The notes under the pieces are model-generated. The model saw nothing but the letters and a program-made list of their open reading frames with translations. It made no database searches and was not told the origin of the DNA. This document shows, piece by piece, positions 7,021 to 13,288 of a stretch of DNA of 13,966 nt. Within the stretch, counting starts at the first letter, position 1; every line of letters starts with the position of its first letter. This stretch comes from DATKPA01 sp051955985 (GTDB lineage: Bacteria > Planctomycetota > Phycisphaerae > WQYP01), in assembly GCA_051955985.1 (NCBI GenBank), contig JBQCGD010000040.1:1-13966 (forward strand), given 5' to 3'. A program made the translations under genes and the position numbers.

Positions 7021-7057
7021 CCTTCGTGGTCCTTCGTGTCTTTGTGCTCTTCGTGTT
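7021..7057 (+). repeat. TTCGTG-type low-complexity repeat upstream of dnaB
   Basis: CCTTCGTGG, TCCTTCGTG, TCTTTGTG and CTCTTCGTG follow one another with a period of 9-10 bases. The block resembles the CTCCGTG block at 4575-4606, placed likewise upstream of a gene on the same strand. Confidence 0.55.
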
Positions 7058-7097
7058 TACGTAGTCGTCCCTCGTGGCAAAAGATCCGCACACTCAC

Positions 7098-7135
7098 AGA
7101 CCCCAGACCCCAGTCCCTAGACCCCGAAAGACCCC
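7098..7135 (+). repeat. AGACCCC heptad repeat abutting the dnaB start codon
   Basis: Four tandem heptads (AGACCCC at 7098, 7105 and 7119; AGTCCCT at 7112) are followed by three bases (GAA) and a fifth AGACCCC at 7129-7135. The last base touches the ATG at 7136. The block occupies the place of a ribosome-binding site; the only purine-rich stretch is GAAAG at 7126-7130. Confidence 0.7.
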
Positions 7136-10036
7136 ATGTCCACCTTCCCCACCACCGCCCGCCCCAAACCCTTCGGCCTCGCCGGCGCCCAGGAAGGCGT
7201 CCAACTCGTCGACCGCATGCCCCCACACGACCTCTCCGCAGAAGCCGGCGTCCTCGGCTCCATGATCATCGACCCCCAGGTCACCGGCACCGTCTGCATG
7301 TTCCTCCAGAAGCCCGACGTCTTCTTCAAAGAAGAAAACCAGGTCATCTTCCGCGTCCTCACCGATCTCTTCGAAACCAACACCCCCATCGACGCGATGA
7401 TCCTCCACTCCACCCTCAAAACCAAAAACCTCCTCGACCAGGTCGGCGGCATCGAATACATCAAGGAACTCGCCAACGCCGTCCCCACCTCCGCACACGC
7501 CGAGTACTACGCCGCCATCGTCAAAGAAAAGGCGATGCTCCGCTCCCTTATCACCGCCTGCACCACCACCCTCCGCGACTGCTACGAGTCCGGCGACCCT
7601 GCCGCCACCGTCCTCGACCGTGGTGAAGGACGCATCTTCGAAATCGCCCAGCAGAAAACCTCCAATCAGGCCGTTCCCCTCACCGACGTCCTCCACGAAA
7701 CCTTCGAAATGCTCGACCGCCAGACCGGCGAACATTTCTCCGGCATCCAGTCCGGCTTCATCGAACTCGACAACCTCACCTCCGGCCTCCAACGCGGCGA
7801 AATGATCATCATCGCAGCCCGTCCCTCCGTCGGTAAATGCCTCGCCTTCGACTCCGAAATCCTCACCGCCGACGGCTCCCTCCGCACCATCGAAGAGCTC
7901 TACCGCGCCCGCACCGCCAACCTCCTCACCCTCAGCGACAACCTCAAACTCGGATGGACCAACCCCTCCGTCTTCGTCGACGACGGCATCAAGCCCGTCT
8001 TCAAAATCACCACCCGCCTCGGCCGCACCATCGAAACCACCGCCTCCCACCCCTTCCTCACCATCAACGGCTGGAAACCCCTCGCCCAACTCACCCCCGG
8101 CGCCCACATCGCCGCCCCACGCAAACTCGACTGCTTCGGCACCCGCGAACTCCCCGACTGCGAAATCAAACTCCTCGCCTACCTCCTCGGCGACGGCGGC
8201 CTCACTGACACTTGCCCCAACTTCACCAACACCAACCCCGCCATCCAGGAAGATTTCCACGCCTCCGTCTCCGCCTTCGGCGGCGTCCGCGCCGAATTCC
8301 GCGAAACCCGCCCCGGCTTCGCCCCCGCCTGGCGCATCGTCTCCGATTGGACCACGCTCCGCGAAAAGCGCACCACTTTCGGCCTCACGCTCGCCGCCGC
8401 CCTCAAGGCCAAAAAACGCCCCGCTCGCCAACTCGCTCTCGCCCTCGGCGTGAAAGCCCACACCGTCCACTACTGGCTCCGCGGCCGCAATATGCCCGAC
8501 GCTTCCACCCTCGCCCGCATCGCCGACGCTCTCACCCTTCCCCTCTCCGACCTCCTCCAGGAACCCGCCGAAGCCCTGCAAAAATCCGCCCCCAACGCCG
8601 TCACCCGCTGGCTTACCGCCCTCGGCCTCATGGGCAAACGCTCCAAGGAAAAATTCATCCCCGCCCCCATCTTCCAGCTCCCCAAGCCCCAGCTCGCCCT
8701 CTTCCTCAACCGGCTCTTCTCCACCGACGGCTGGGCCACGCTCCTAAACGAAGGCCAAACTCAGCTCGGTTACGCCTCCACCAGCGAGCGCCTCACCCGC
8801 CAGATCCAGCACCTCCTCCTCCGCTTCGGCATCATCGCCTCCCTCCGCCGCCGCAGCGTCCTCTACAAAGGCACGCGCCGCCCCGCCTGGCAACTCGACA
8901 TCACCGATTCCCGCTCCATCCGCACCTTCGCCGACGAAATCGGCATCCACGGCAAACAGGAAGCCCTCAATAAAGTCCTCCACGCCCTCGACGCCAAAAA
9001 CTACCAGACCAACGCCGACCTCATCCCCTTAGATATCTGGCAAACCATCCGCGCCCTCAAAGGCGATCGCACCTGGCGCTCCATCGCCCAGCACTTCGGC
9101 CTCGACCCGAATGGCGCCAACCTCCACGCCGACAAACGCCAACCCTCCCGCCCCCGCCTTGCACAATTCGCCGAAGCCCTCGACTCCCAAACCCTCCGCA
9201 ACCTCGCCCACAGCGACATCTACTGGGACGAAATCGTCTCCATCGAATCCGTCGGCATGAAACAGGTCTACGACCTCACCATCCCCGAAACCCACAACTT
9301 CGTCGCCAACGACATCTGCGTCCACAACACCGCCTTCACCATGAACATCGTCGAACACGTCGGCATCGACAAAAAGAAAGCCTGCGCCGTCTTCTCCCTC
9401 GAAATGTCCAAGCAGCAGCTCGCCCAGCGTATGCTCTGCTCCCGCTCCGGCGTCGACTCCCACAAGCTCCGCCGCGGCATGCTCTCCAAACAGGACCGCG
9501 ACCGCCTCTCCTACGCCGTCGGCGAACTCTCGCAAGGCCAGATCTTCATCGACGACACCCCCGGCCTCACCCTCATGGACCTCCGCACCAAGGCCCGCCG
9601 CCTCAAACTCCAGTACAACATCGAGCTCATCGCCATCGACTACCTCCAGCTCATGGAAGCCCCCGGCAAGGCCGACAACCGCCAGCAGGAAATCGCCTCC
9701 ATCTCCCGCGGCGTCAAAGCCCTCGCCCGTGAACTCAACGTCCCCGTCCTCTGCCTCTCCCAGCTCACTCGCGCCAGCGAATCCGAACAACGCCTCCCCC
9801 GCACCTCCGACCTCCGCGAATCCGGCTCCATCGAACAGGATGCCGACGTCGTCATGCTCCTCCACCGCGAAGCCGTCATGCACCGCGGCGACCAGGAATG
9901 GATGGACGCCAACCCCGACAAAATCAACGAAGCCATCGTCATCATCGCCAAGCAGCGCAACGGCCCCTGCGACAACGTCAAACTCACCTTCATGTCCAGC
10001 CAAACCCGCTTCGTCAACTACAACCCCGGCGTATAG
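7136..10036 (+). CDS. dnaB: replicative DNA helicase DnaB with P-loop intein
   Basis: The precursor has 966 residues; removing the intein (residues 235-731) leaves 469, the normal DnaB length. DnaB is the hexameric helicase that unwinds DNA ahead of the replisome. The N-terminal primase-interacting domain starts near residue 23 (DRMPPHDLSAEAGVLGSMI). The ATPase core is visible as RPSVGK (229-234), split from its Thr732 by the intein, then Walker B LIAIDYLQLM with Asp835, and further on LSQLTRASE and RESGSIEQDADVV. The second well-known DnaB intein site, within RESG/SIEQD, is empty. Without splicing the Walker A motif stays broken, so activity should depend on protein splicing. ATG at 7136 lacks a clear Shine-Dalgarno and is preceded by heptad repeats. 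The gene stands alone in its transcription unit. Confidence 0.97.
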   Translation: MSTFPTTARPKPFGLAGAQEGVQLVDRMPPHDLSAEAGVLGSMIIDPQVTGTVCMFLQKPDVFFKEENQVIFRVLTDLFETNTPIDAMILHSTLKTKNLLDQVGGIEYIKELANAVPTSAHAEYYAAIVKEKAMLRSLITACTTTLRDCYESGDPAATVLDRGEGRIFEIAQQKTSNQAVPLTDVLHETFEMLDRQTGEHFSGIQSGFIELDNLTSGLQRGEMIIIAARPSVGKCLAFDSEILTADGSLRTIEELYRARTANLLTLSDNLKLGWTNPSVFVDDGIKPVFKITTRLGRTIETTASHPFLTINGWKPLAQLTPGAHIAAPRKLDCFGTRELPDCEIKLLAYLLGDGGLTDTCPNFTNTNPAIQEDFHASVSAFGGVRAEFRETRPGFAPAWRIVSDWTTLREKRTTFGLTLAAALKAKKRPARQLALALGVKAHTVHYWLRGRNMPDASTLARIADALTLPLSDLLQEPAEALQKSAPNAVTRWLTALGLMGKRSKEKFIPAPIFQLPKPQLALFLNRLFSTDGWATLLNEGQTQLGYASTSERLTRQIQHLLLRFGIIASLRRRSVLYKGTRRPAWQLDITDSRSIRTFADEIGIHGKQEALNKVLHALDAKNYQTNADLIPLDIWQTIRALKGDRTWRSIAQHFGLDPNGANLHADKRQPSRPRLAQFAEALDSQTLRNLAHSDIYWDEIVSIESVGMKQVYDLTIPETHNFVANDICVHNTAFTMNIVEHVGIDKKKACAVFSLEMSKQQLAQRMLCSRSGVDSHKLRRGMLSKQDRDRLSYAVGELSQGQIFIDDTPGLTLMDLRTKARRLKLQYNIELIAIDYLQLMEAPGKADNRQQEIASISRGVKALARELNVPVLCLSQLTRASESEQRLPRTSDLRESGSIEQDADVVMLLHREAVMHRGDQEWMDANPDKINEAIVIIAKQRNGPCDNVKLTFMSSQTRFVNYNPGV
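7838..9328 (+). other. DnaB intein with LAGLIDADG endonuclease (497 residues)
   Basis: The intein runs from Cys235 (CLAFDSEILTADG, block A) to Asn731 and is followed by Thr732 as the +1 nucleophile. Block B is T302-A-S-H305-P. The endonuclease motifs are LLAYLLGDGG (346-355, acidic Asp353) and LFSTDGW (Asp531). Block F is VYDLTIPETHNFVAND and block G is ICVHN, with the penultimate histidine present. All splicing and endonuclease residues I can check are intact, so both activities look possible. The insertion lies between Lys and Thr of the P-loop, a site known to hold DnaB inteins elsewhere. At ~500 residues it is larger than many LAGLIDADG inteins, owing to extra helix-turn-helix-like segments near 425-475 and 640-680. 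Its wobble usage matches the host gene. Confidence 0.95.
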
Positions 10037-10045
10037 TTTGGAGTA

Positions 10046-10059
10046 CCGCCTTCAGGCGG
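10046..10059. repeat. short hairpin CCGCC-TTCA-GGCGG after dnaB
   Basis: A five-base-pair GC stem with a TTCA loop lies 9 bases after the dnaB stop, within GAGTACCGCCTTCAGGCGGC. It has no T-tract. It could be another small dispersed repeat or help mark the mRNA end. Confidence 0.45.
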
Positions 10060-10108
10060 CCGTCGCACGCCGATGCGGAGCGAGGCGCAAAGCACTCTCC
10101 CCGCGCAT

Positions 10109-10146
10109 AAAAAAACACCCGCTCCAAAAAGCGGGTGCTCTCTTTT
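10109..10146. terminator. bidirectional intrinsic terminator between dnaB and the lipoprotein gene
   Basis: CACCCGCT (10116-10123) pairs with AGCGGGTG (10130-10137) around a six-base loop. On the minus strand the stem is followed by seven T residues (A7 at 10109-10115 on +), a strong intrinsic terminator for the lipoprotein gene. On the plus strand it is followed by CTCTCTTTTC, weaker but usable for dnaB. Confidence 0.85.
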
Positions 10147-10165
10147 CGAACTCAAAACCCAACGC

Positions 10166-11083
10166 TCACTGCGCCGGCTGCGTCGCCGGCGGCGGCACCG
10201 CTGGCTCCGCCGTCGGTATATTCTCCGTCTGCGTCGTCGCCGGCTCGTTGTACGTCGTGTCGTTCGGATTCCGCGACTGCTTCTCCAAAAACGGATACCG
10301 CCACTCGATCCGCCCCTCCGTCGGCGCCGGCACCACCTCCCCGCCCGCCGGCAGATACCCCAGATACACCGGGTTCTGGCTCAACCGCTCCGTCGTCCGC
10401 TGCTGCAGCGGCGGATCCAATACCATCAACACCGGCAACGCCGCCGTGTTCAAATAAAACCACGGTATCTCCACGATCCCGCTCCACGCGTTCCCCTGCC
10501 AGCTCCCGTTGTTCACATGCCCCACCTGCGGCAAAATGCTGAAGTAATACACCGGATCATGCTTCACATCCGCCGCCACGTACGACGTCCCATCCTCCGG
10601 CCACGCACGATGCTCCACCCCCGCCAGCGGCCCAATCTCCCCCCAATCGAAATCCACATGCCACGGCGTCCCCGGAACCGGCGCTGACCCCGGCGTCGGA
10701 TTCGCCCCCGGCTTCGGATTTAACGGCGGCACCGGCCCGCCCCCATAATTGTCGTTCGTATAATTGTCGATCGGCGTCGCAAACCCCGACCACCCCGCCG
10801 GCTTCGACCCCCCCGCATCCGCCAGCACCACCGGCCGCTCTCCCGCCGGCATCTGCTCCGGATCCACACGCGACTGCCCCGGAAATTCGCTCCGCCCCGT
10901 CGGCAAGTCCCGCTTCTGCTCCTCCGTCTCCCGCTTCTCCGCGTTGTCCTTCGCCTTCTCGTCCGGCGCCAAAATGCCCTGCGTCCGCGGCCGCGTCGGC
11001 GCCGACTCGTCCGCTTCACACCCAAAATACGCCCCCGATGCAACTACCACCCCTGCGAGCAGAACGGCTTGCGTCAACTTCAT
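10166..11083 (-). CDS. putative exported lipoprotein of unknown function
   Basis: The 305-residue protein begins with a signal-like segment (MKLTQAVLLAGVVVASGAYFGC). Cys22 sits in an imperfect lipobox (YFGC), so lipidation is likely but not certain. A charged linker rich in Lys, Glu and Arg follows at about 40-62, then a Pro/Gly/Asn-rich region (NYGGGPVPPLNPKPG) near 105-125. A more folded-looking segment rich in Trp and Tyr comes next, then a tail rich in Pro, Ala, Thr and Gln (PPPATQPAQ). I recognise no family. The start at 11083 is fixed by AAGGAG at 11092-11097 with eight bases between, although the frame is open further upstream. The terminator at 10109-10146 ends the transcript. Codons end mostly in G, the mirror image of the plus-strand genes. 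Confidence 0.75.
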   Translation of the reverse strand: MKLTQAVLLAGVVVASGAYFGCEADESAPTRPRTQGILAPDEKAKDNAEKRETEEQKRDLPTGRSEFPGQSRVDPEQMPAGERPVVLADAGGSKPAGWSGFATPIDNYTNDNYGGGPVPPLNPKPGANPTPGSAPVPGTPWHVDFDWGEIGPLAGVEHRAWPEDGTSYVAADVKHDPVYYFSILPQVGHVNNGSWQGNAWSGIVEIPWFYLNTAALPVLMVLDPPLQQRTTERLSQNPVYLGYLPAGGEVVPAPTEGRIEWRYPFLEKQSRNPNDTTYNEPATTQTENIPTAEPAVPPPATQPAQ

Positions 11084-11177
11084 GGCGAACACTCCTTCTG
11101 ACAGACCGCCCATTCTATTTCGATCCACCCCCGCCCGCCACTTGAGCCTACTGAGAATAACTGCCCACCTCCACCCC

Positions 11178-11429
11178 TCAATTCCCCATCCCGCCCCCCG
11201 CCCGCGGCGGCACCGGATCATACCCCCCACGCCGAAATGGATGACACCGCCCAATCCGCTTCACCGTCATCCACCCCCCACGCCATGGCCCCCACTCCCG
11301 TATCGCCTCCAACCCATACGCACTGCACGTCGGCTCATACCGGCACTGCCCCCCCAGAAAGTGCCCCAGCGTGTGCCGATACACATGAATCAGCACCAAA
11401 AAGATCTTCTGCACAACGCGCGAAACCAT
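11178..11429 (-). CDS. yidD: YidD, membrane protein insertion efficiency factor
   Basis: The 83-residue protein carries the complete YidD signature: an N-terminal amphipathic helix (VQKIFLVLIHVYRHTLG), CRYEPTCSAYGLEAI, then a turn, and KRIGRCHPFRRGGYDPVPP. YidD is a small inner-membrane-associated protein that assists Sec/YidC-dependent insertion of membrane proteins. It is usually found beside rpmH, rnpA and yidC; none of these is visible here, so the gene has left its classical cluster. The start at 11427-11429 is the only ATG that matches family length, but it has no Shine-Dalgarno; a TATAAT lies just six bases upstream. The C-terminal Arg/Gly-rich tail (PRAGGGMGN) is short. Identification is secure. 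Confidence 0.95.
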   Translation of the reverse strand: MVSRVVQKIFLVLIHVYRHTLGHFLGGQCRYEPTCSAYGLEAIREWGPWRGGWMTVKRIGRCHPFRRGGYDPVPPRAGGGMGN

Positions 11430-11435
11430 GCACCC

Positions 11436-11441
11436 ATTATA
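11436..11441 (-). promoter_or_regulatory. TATAAT directly upstream of yidD
   Basis: A perfect -10 sequence lies on the minus strand six bases before the yidD ATG. If used, the transcript would start at or next to the ATG and be leaderless. No -35 box is seen; that position falls inside the palindromic repeat at 11442-11470. Chance occurrence is possible. Confidence 0.35.
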
Positions 11442-11470
11442 GTGGGGCCGACGCCCTCGTCGGCCAATCT
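11442..11470. repeat. palindromic mini-element GCCGACG/CGTCGGC, copy 2
   Basis: GGCCGACG (11446-11453) pairs with CGTCGGCC (11458-11465) around CCCT. The flanks GTGGG and AATC match copy 1 at 6781. It fills most of the gap between yidD and the membrane-protein gene upstream of it. Confidence 0.75.
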
Positions 11471-11488
11471 TCACCGCCGCACGCCGCC

Positions 11489-11899
11489 CTACCGCCGCCA
11501 CCCAATATAAAACCCGCAAACCGCCCCCGCCCCATGCATCAACAAATCAAACCCCGTCAACTGCCCCACGTGCGCAAAGAAATACCCCAGCGAATCATCC
11601 GCCACAAACGGATACACCCACCACTCCGTGATCAAACTCCCCACCAGCCCGATCACCGCCGCCATGATCCCAATCACCACCCCATGCCGCCGGCCAATCA
11701 ACGTCGCCCCAAACCCCGCACAAACCCCCACCGCCACCGGCGCATAAAACCCCGCCCTCCACGCCGCAATCACCACCGCCGCACCCACCCCCGCGCCCAC
11801 CATCGCCCCCGCACACGCCAAGGGATACCCCAGCACCTCCCCCCATCCCGCCTCCGGCTTCGAACTCCTCGGCGGCACCACCGGCGGCGTCTGCGTCAT
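11489..11899 (-). CDS. small four-helix membrane protein, unknown function
   Basis: The 136-residue protein starts with a soluble Pro/Ser-rich stretch (1-20). Four likely membrane helices follow at about 23-47, 51-68, 72-91 and 115-134. The first is rich in Gly and Ala (GAMVGAGVGAAVVIAAW), and a Trp/Tyr-rich loop (TEWWVYPFVADDS) precedes the last. No catalytic motif is seen and I do not recognise the family. AAGGAG at 11906-11911, six bases before the ATG at 11897-11899, fixes the start. It is the first gene of a leftward run with yidD and the lipoprotein gene, though the repeat and gaps between them leave a shared transcript uncertain. Confidence 0.75.
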   Translation of the reverse strand: MTQTPPVVPPRSSKPEAGWGEVLGYPLACAGAMVGAGVGAAVVIAAWRAGFYAPVAVGVCAGFGATLIGRRHGVVIGIMAAVIGLVGSLITEWWVYPFVADDSLGYFFAHVGQLTGFDLLMHGAGAVCGFYIGWRR

Positions 11900-11932
11900 C
11901 GCAATCTCCTTCTCACCGTTTTGCAGAACAAG

Positions 11933-11954
11933 CCCACCCCTTCCACGGGGTGGG
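11933..11954. promoter_or_regulatory. perfect hairpin in the divergent intergenic region
   Basis: CCCACCCC (11933-11940) pairs with GGGGTGGG (11947-11954) around TTCCAC. It lies between the leftward membrane-protein gene and the rightward methyltransferase gene, upstream of both. It might be an operator, an untranslated-region structure or a dispersed palindrome. Confidence 0.45.
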
Positions 11955-11986
11955 GATCATGGACGCTCCCCCCCGCATCATAACCC

Positions 11987-12015
11987 TTCGCATCCATACA
12001 GACGCCCCCTATAAT
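11987..12015 (+). promoter_or_regulatory. promoter of the methyltransferase gene
   Basis: TTCGCA (11987-11992), four of six matches to the -35 consensus, is followed after 17 bases by a perfect TATAAT (12010-12015). The start codon is 33 bases further on, preceded by AGGA at 12034-12037. Confidence 0.6.
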
Positions 12016-12048
12016 CATTTGTTTCACGCTCCCAGGATTTCTGCCACA

Positions 12049-12885
12049 ATGCCCGCCCCCACAACCACTTCCGAACCCGCCTGGACCGACCCCCTCCTCG
12101 CCAACCCCCACGCCGTCCAGGACAAAGCCGCACGCGTCAACAAAATGTTCTCCGCCATCGCCCCCTCCTACGACCTCAACAACCGCCTCCACTCCCTCGG
12201 ACTCGACCAGCACTGGCGCAACGTCGCCGTCAAAATGGCCGACGTCCAACCAACCGACACCATCATCGACGTCGCCTGCGGCACCGGCGACCTCACCCTT
12301 AAATTCGCGGACAAACTCACCATGCTCGGCGAAATCGACAATCTCTCCTGCCACGTCACAGGAATTGATTTCACCTACGAGATGCTCCCCATCGCGCAAA
12401 GAAAATGGGAGCAGTCTCCCGTCGTGACCGAACATGCCCGCGAGCCGTTCCACAACGCCAATATCCGCCACATCGTCAACTTCCTCCAAGGCAACGCCCT
12501 CGCCCTCCCCCTCCCCGACAAATCCGCCGACATCCTCTCCATCGCCTTCGGCATCCGCAACGTCGCCAACTGGCAAGCCGCCATCGACGAATTCGCCCGC
12601 GTCCTCAAACCCGCCGGCCGCCTCATCATCCTCGAGTTCTCCCTCCCCACCAACCCCCTCCTCCGCGCCTTCTACAACTTCTACTTCAAAAAAATCATGC
12701 CCCACACCGCCACCCTCATCTCCCACGACAAAACCGGCGCCTACAAATACCTCCCCCAGTCGGTGAACACCTTCATCTCCAGAGAAGACATGCAAACAAA
12801 AATGAAATCCGCCGGCTTCACCAACGTCCTCGCCAAACCCCTGACGTGTGGAATTTGCATCTGCTACAAAGGCATCCGCCAATAA
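12049..12885 (+). CDS. ubiE: UbiE/MenG-type C-methyltransferase (demethylmenaquinone methyltransferase)
   Basis: The 278-residue enzyme belongs to the UbiE/MenG family, which transfers a methyl group from S-adenosylmethionine to the quinone ring in menaquinone or ubiquinone synthesis. The family signature appears as VNKMFSAIAPSYDLNNRLHS (30-49) and LGLDQHWR. The SAM-binding motif I is DVACGTGDLT (74-83). AFGIRNVANW (156-165) and RVLKPAGRLIILEF (184-197) are the other conserved blocks. It is somewhat longer than the usual ~250 residues because of two extra stretches after motif I (about 88-99 and 120-138). ATG at 12049 is chosen for the promoter and AGGA upstream; the frame is open further up but lies before the promoter. 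Menaquinone is the likelier product if the host is a planctomycete. Confidence 0.93.
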   Translation: MPAPTTTSEPAWTDPLLANPHAVQDKAARVNKMFSAIAPSYDLNNRLHSLGLDQHWRNVAVKMADVQPTDTIIDVACGTGDLTLKFADKLTMLGEIDNLSCHVTGIDFTYEMLPIAQRKWEQSPVVTEHAREPFHNANIRHIVNFLQGNALALPLPDKSADILSIAFGIRNVANWQAAIDEFARVLKPAGRLIILEFSLPTNPLLRAFYNFYFKKIMPHTATLISHDKTGAYKYLPQSVNTFISREDMQTKMKSAGFTNVLAKPLTCGICICYKGIRQ

Positions 12886-12894
12886 CTCCTAATA

Positions 12895-12916
12895 ACGAAT
12901 AGACGAATAACGAATA
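12895..12916 (+). repeat. three ACGAATA heptads before the 103-residue gene
   Basis: ACGAATA occurs at 12895-12901, 12903-12909 and 12910-12916, just before the ATG at 12921. The AT-rich block fills the gap between two GC-rich genes and leaves no Shine-Dalgarno sequence. Confidence 0.65.
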
Positions 12917-12920
12917 ACCA

Positions 12921-13232
12921 ATGCGAAGCCCCGAACACATCCTCCGCCACGTCGTCCGCTGCGACTGGCGCTGCAAACACTGCCGCGAAATCATCGGCTC
13001 CGAACGCGTCGCCCACTACGGCGCCGACCTCCCCGACCTCATCAAACCCACCTGGTTCTTCGCCGCCATGACCCTCCTCGACCACCTCCGCGACTGCCAG
13101 CAAAAAGACTTCTCCGAAGAACTCCGCCACCAGTTCGGCAACGACTTCCTCAACCACCCCCAGATCTACAACTGGTACAACCTCCACGCCCTCATCGAAC
13201 GCCACTTCATCGCCCAGGAAGAACTCGAGTAA
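12921..13232 (+). CDS. 103-residue protein with possible CxxC...HxxxC zinc site
   Basis: I do not recognise this protein. It is soluble and rich in His, Cys and aromatic residues. Cys18-x2-Cys21 near the N-terminus and His55-x3-Cys59 in the middle could together bind zinc; Cys14, His20 and His32 are further candidates. The C-terminal third (FLNHPQIYNWYNLHALIERH) looks helical. Codon wobble is strongly C-biased like the neighbouring housekeeping genes, which supports a real, long-resident gene. The start at 12921 follows three ACGAATA heptads with no ribosome-binding site. It may share the upstream transcript, as only 35 bases separate it from the methyltransferase stop. A palindromic repeat begins two bases after its stop codon. 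Confidence 0.75.
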   Translation: MRSPEHILRHVVRCDWRCKHCREIIGSERVAHYGADLPDLIKPTWFFAAMTLLDHLRDCQQKDFSEELRHQFGNDFLNHPQIYNWYNLHALIERHFIAQEELE

Positions 13233-13234
13233 AA

Positions 13235-13260
13235 GTGGGGCCGACGCCCCCGTCGGCCAT
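13235..13260. repeat. palindromic mini-element GCCGACG/CGTCGGC, copy 3
   Basis: GGCCGACG (13239-13246) pairs perfectly with CGTCGGCC (13251-13258) around CCCC. The leading GTGGGG matches copy 2 at 11442. As with copy 1, it sits right behind a stop codon (13230-13232), so it may stabilise or end that mRNA. Confidence 0.75.
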
Positions 13261-13288
13261 TCCGCTTCACAACCCACGGGAAATTCCC

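Larger units (their letters stand above)
6808..7135. other. non-coding region upstream of dnaB
   Basis: No convincing coding frame is seen in these ~330 bases. The region holds three TGTGGAAAA-like sites (6823-6831, 6918-6926, 6941-6949), which resemble DnaA boxes with one or two mismatches. It also holds a TTCGTG-type repeat (7021-7057) and a heptad repeat touching the dnaB start (7098-7135). I see no clear promoter, although it must drive dnaB unless transcription reads through from the transporter gene. Confidence 0.55.

Noticed and set aside
6808..7135. A replication origin upstream of dnaB.
   Set aside because: The DnaA-box-like sites are imperfect, and there is no AT-rich unwinding element or neighbouring dnaA, dnaN or gidA. 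The presence of yidD does not suffice, because its usual rpmH/rnpA partners are missing.
7094..8581. A ~495-residue minus-strand open frame opposite dnaB.
   Set aside because: Its translation is low-complexity Gly/Glu/Val/Asp antisense of dnaB and the intein. The plus strand encodes clear DnaB and intein motifs.
7136..10036. Interpretation of dnaB as disrupted by a foreign insertion or as a pseudogene.
   Set aside because: The insertion is in frame, starts with Cys and ends with His-Asn before Thr, and carries all intein splicing blocks, so splicing should restore a full-length helicase.
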